Shown: positions 63,510 through 64,000 of the stretch, one piece after another
Layout of the letters: each line of letters opens with the position of its first letter
Position numbering within the stretch: the stretch's first letter is position 1
Origin: Flavimaricola marinus
GTDB taxonomy: Bacteria; Pseudomonadota; Alphaproteobacteria; Rhodobacterales; Rhodobacteraceae
NCBI RefSeq assembly: GCF_900184895.1
Contig: NZ_FXZK01000001.1
Location: 930,001 to 994,000, forward strand
Reading direction: 5' to 3'
Length of the DNA stretch: 64,000 nt
Notes under the pieces: generated by a model
Seen by the model: only the letters and a program-made list of their open reading frames with translations
Database searches by the model: none
Told to the model about the DNA's origin: nothing
Position numbers and translations under genes: made by a program

Positions 63510-64000
63510 CTACAGGCCAAATCGGGCAAAGGCGACCCGGTCTTCGATCGCGGCGACCGCGTCACCCATGATCGCCGCGCCAAAGCGGCTGAGGAACGAC
63601 CGCTTGACGGCATAGCGGCGAAACCGAACCTTGTCGCCAAAGCGGTCCTTCATCATCGGAACGAGGTGGCCGATACCATCGGCCAAGCCCTGCTCGACGG
63701 CCTTGTTGCCGACCCAGACTTCGCCCTGAAACAGGCCGGGCGCATCGCCCAGCTTGTCGCCGCGGCGGGTTTTCACATGATCGATGAAGAAATCGTGCAG
63801 CTCGCTGAGCCAGCCTTCCAGCCGGGCGACGTCTTCTGGATCCTCGGGCTTGAACGGGTCCAGCATCGACTTGCTGTCGCCTGCCGTATGCACACGGCGC
63901 TCGACGCCATAGTTCGAAATCGCTTCGTGAAGGCCGAAGCCCGCCGAGATCACGCCGATCGAGCCGACAATCGAGCCGCGGTCGATATAGATCTCGTCCG
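63510..64000 (-). CDS. S49 family peptidase (SppA/SohB-like), C-terminal part
   Basis: The gene runs past the right edge of the window; the frame is open to base 63998 (minus strand). The visible ~162 residues include RGSIVGSIGVISAG, then the catalytic-lysine segment AGDSKSMLDPF, and EVWVGNKAVEQGLADGIGHL, all typical of signal-peptide peptidase A. The serine residue region should be just upstream, outside or at the edge of the window. This membrane-bound enzyme degrades cleaved signal peptides. Confidence 0.88.
   Translation of the reverse strand, partial: DEIYIDRGSIVGSIGVISAGFGLHEAISNYGVERRVHTAGDSKSMLDPFKPEDPEDVARLEGWLSELHDFFIDHVKTRRGDKLGDAPGLFQGEVWVGNKAVEQGLADGIGHLVPMMKDRFGDKVRFRRYAVKRSFLSRFGAAIMGDAVAAIEDRVAFARFGL

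Overview
The window is a stretch of high-GC chromosome from an alphaproteobacterium, most likely a member of the Rhodobacteraceae (Roseobacter group). The reasons are the gene neighbourhoods (ftsE-ftsX-plsC beside an MJ0042-type zinc-ribbon protein, lysA next to a TIGR02302 protein, moaE-moaD-pgsA-uvrC, ETF-QO/TPR/ispE), the 44-residue aa3-oxidase subunit IV, a phaA/phaB pair for polyhydroxybutyrate, and a long acyl-CoA dehydrogenase of the DmdC type. The species cannot be named from the sequence. I saw no rRNA, tRNA, CRISPR array, insertion sequence or prophage, and no segment whose composition clearly differs from the rest. This reads as core chromosome with tightly packed, often overlapping genes.

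Layout: 1-6.7 kb holds the end of a Wzi-like capsule protein, accA, a secreted protein, two small enzymes, and a plsC-ftsX-ftsE operon facing a zinc-ribbon membrane protein. 6.7-16.3 kb holds the TIGR02302 protein, lysA, a DUF2834 protein, a tiny lipoprotein and argH on the minus strand, then a TlpA-type thioredoxin, a sugar-isomerase-like gene with a palindromic operator, an AlgH protein and a DsbD-alpha-like secreted protein. 16.3-22.7 kb is an RND efflux operon, moaB and a family-4-like uracil-DNA glycosylase. 22.9-28.2 kb is pyrB, a 34-residue membrane protein, marC, two PH-like membrane paralogues, a dihydroorotase homologue lacking metal ligands, and plsY. 28.3-36.9 kb has gshA, GNAT and rsmE genes, ubiA, a BON/OmpA protein with a coiled-coil partner, and tsaC. 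37-45.3 kb has the acyl-CoA dehydrogenase cluster, oxidase subunit IV, azlCD, two GNATs and greA. 45.4-54.2 kb has a propeller protein, ETF-QO, a TPR protein, ispE, a polyprenyl synthase, a methyltransferase and a DMT transporter. 54.2-64 kb has phaB, phaA, an EAL protein, tag, moaE-moaD-pgsA, uvrC, a pteridine-reductase-like SDR, a Ca/Na antiporter, a small zinc-ribbon protein and the end of an S49 peptidase.

The genes cover envelope lipid synthesis (accA, plsC, plsY, pgsA), division (ftsEX), amino acid and pyrimidine synthesis, isoprenoid and quinone synthesis (ispE, polyprenyl synthase, ubiA), DNA repair (udg, tag, uvrC) and molybdopterin synthesis (moaB, moaD, moaE).

I did not find a clear new defence or mobile system. 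The least explained items are a 169-bp convergent gap at 35.8 kb with a palindrome and four exact 11-bp repeats, the catalytically stripped dihydroorotase homologue near pyrB, a dispersed REP-like element (three copies), strong palindromes at 13.1 and 45.4 kb, and several unrecognised small proteins.
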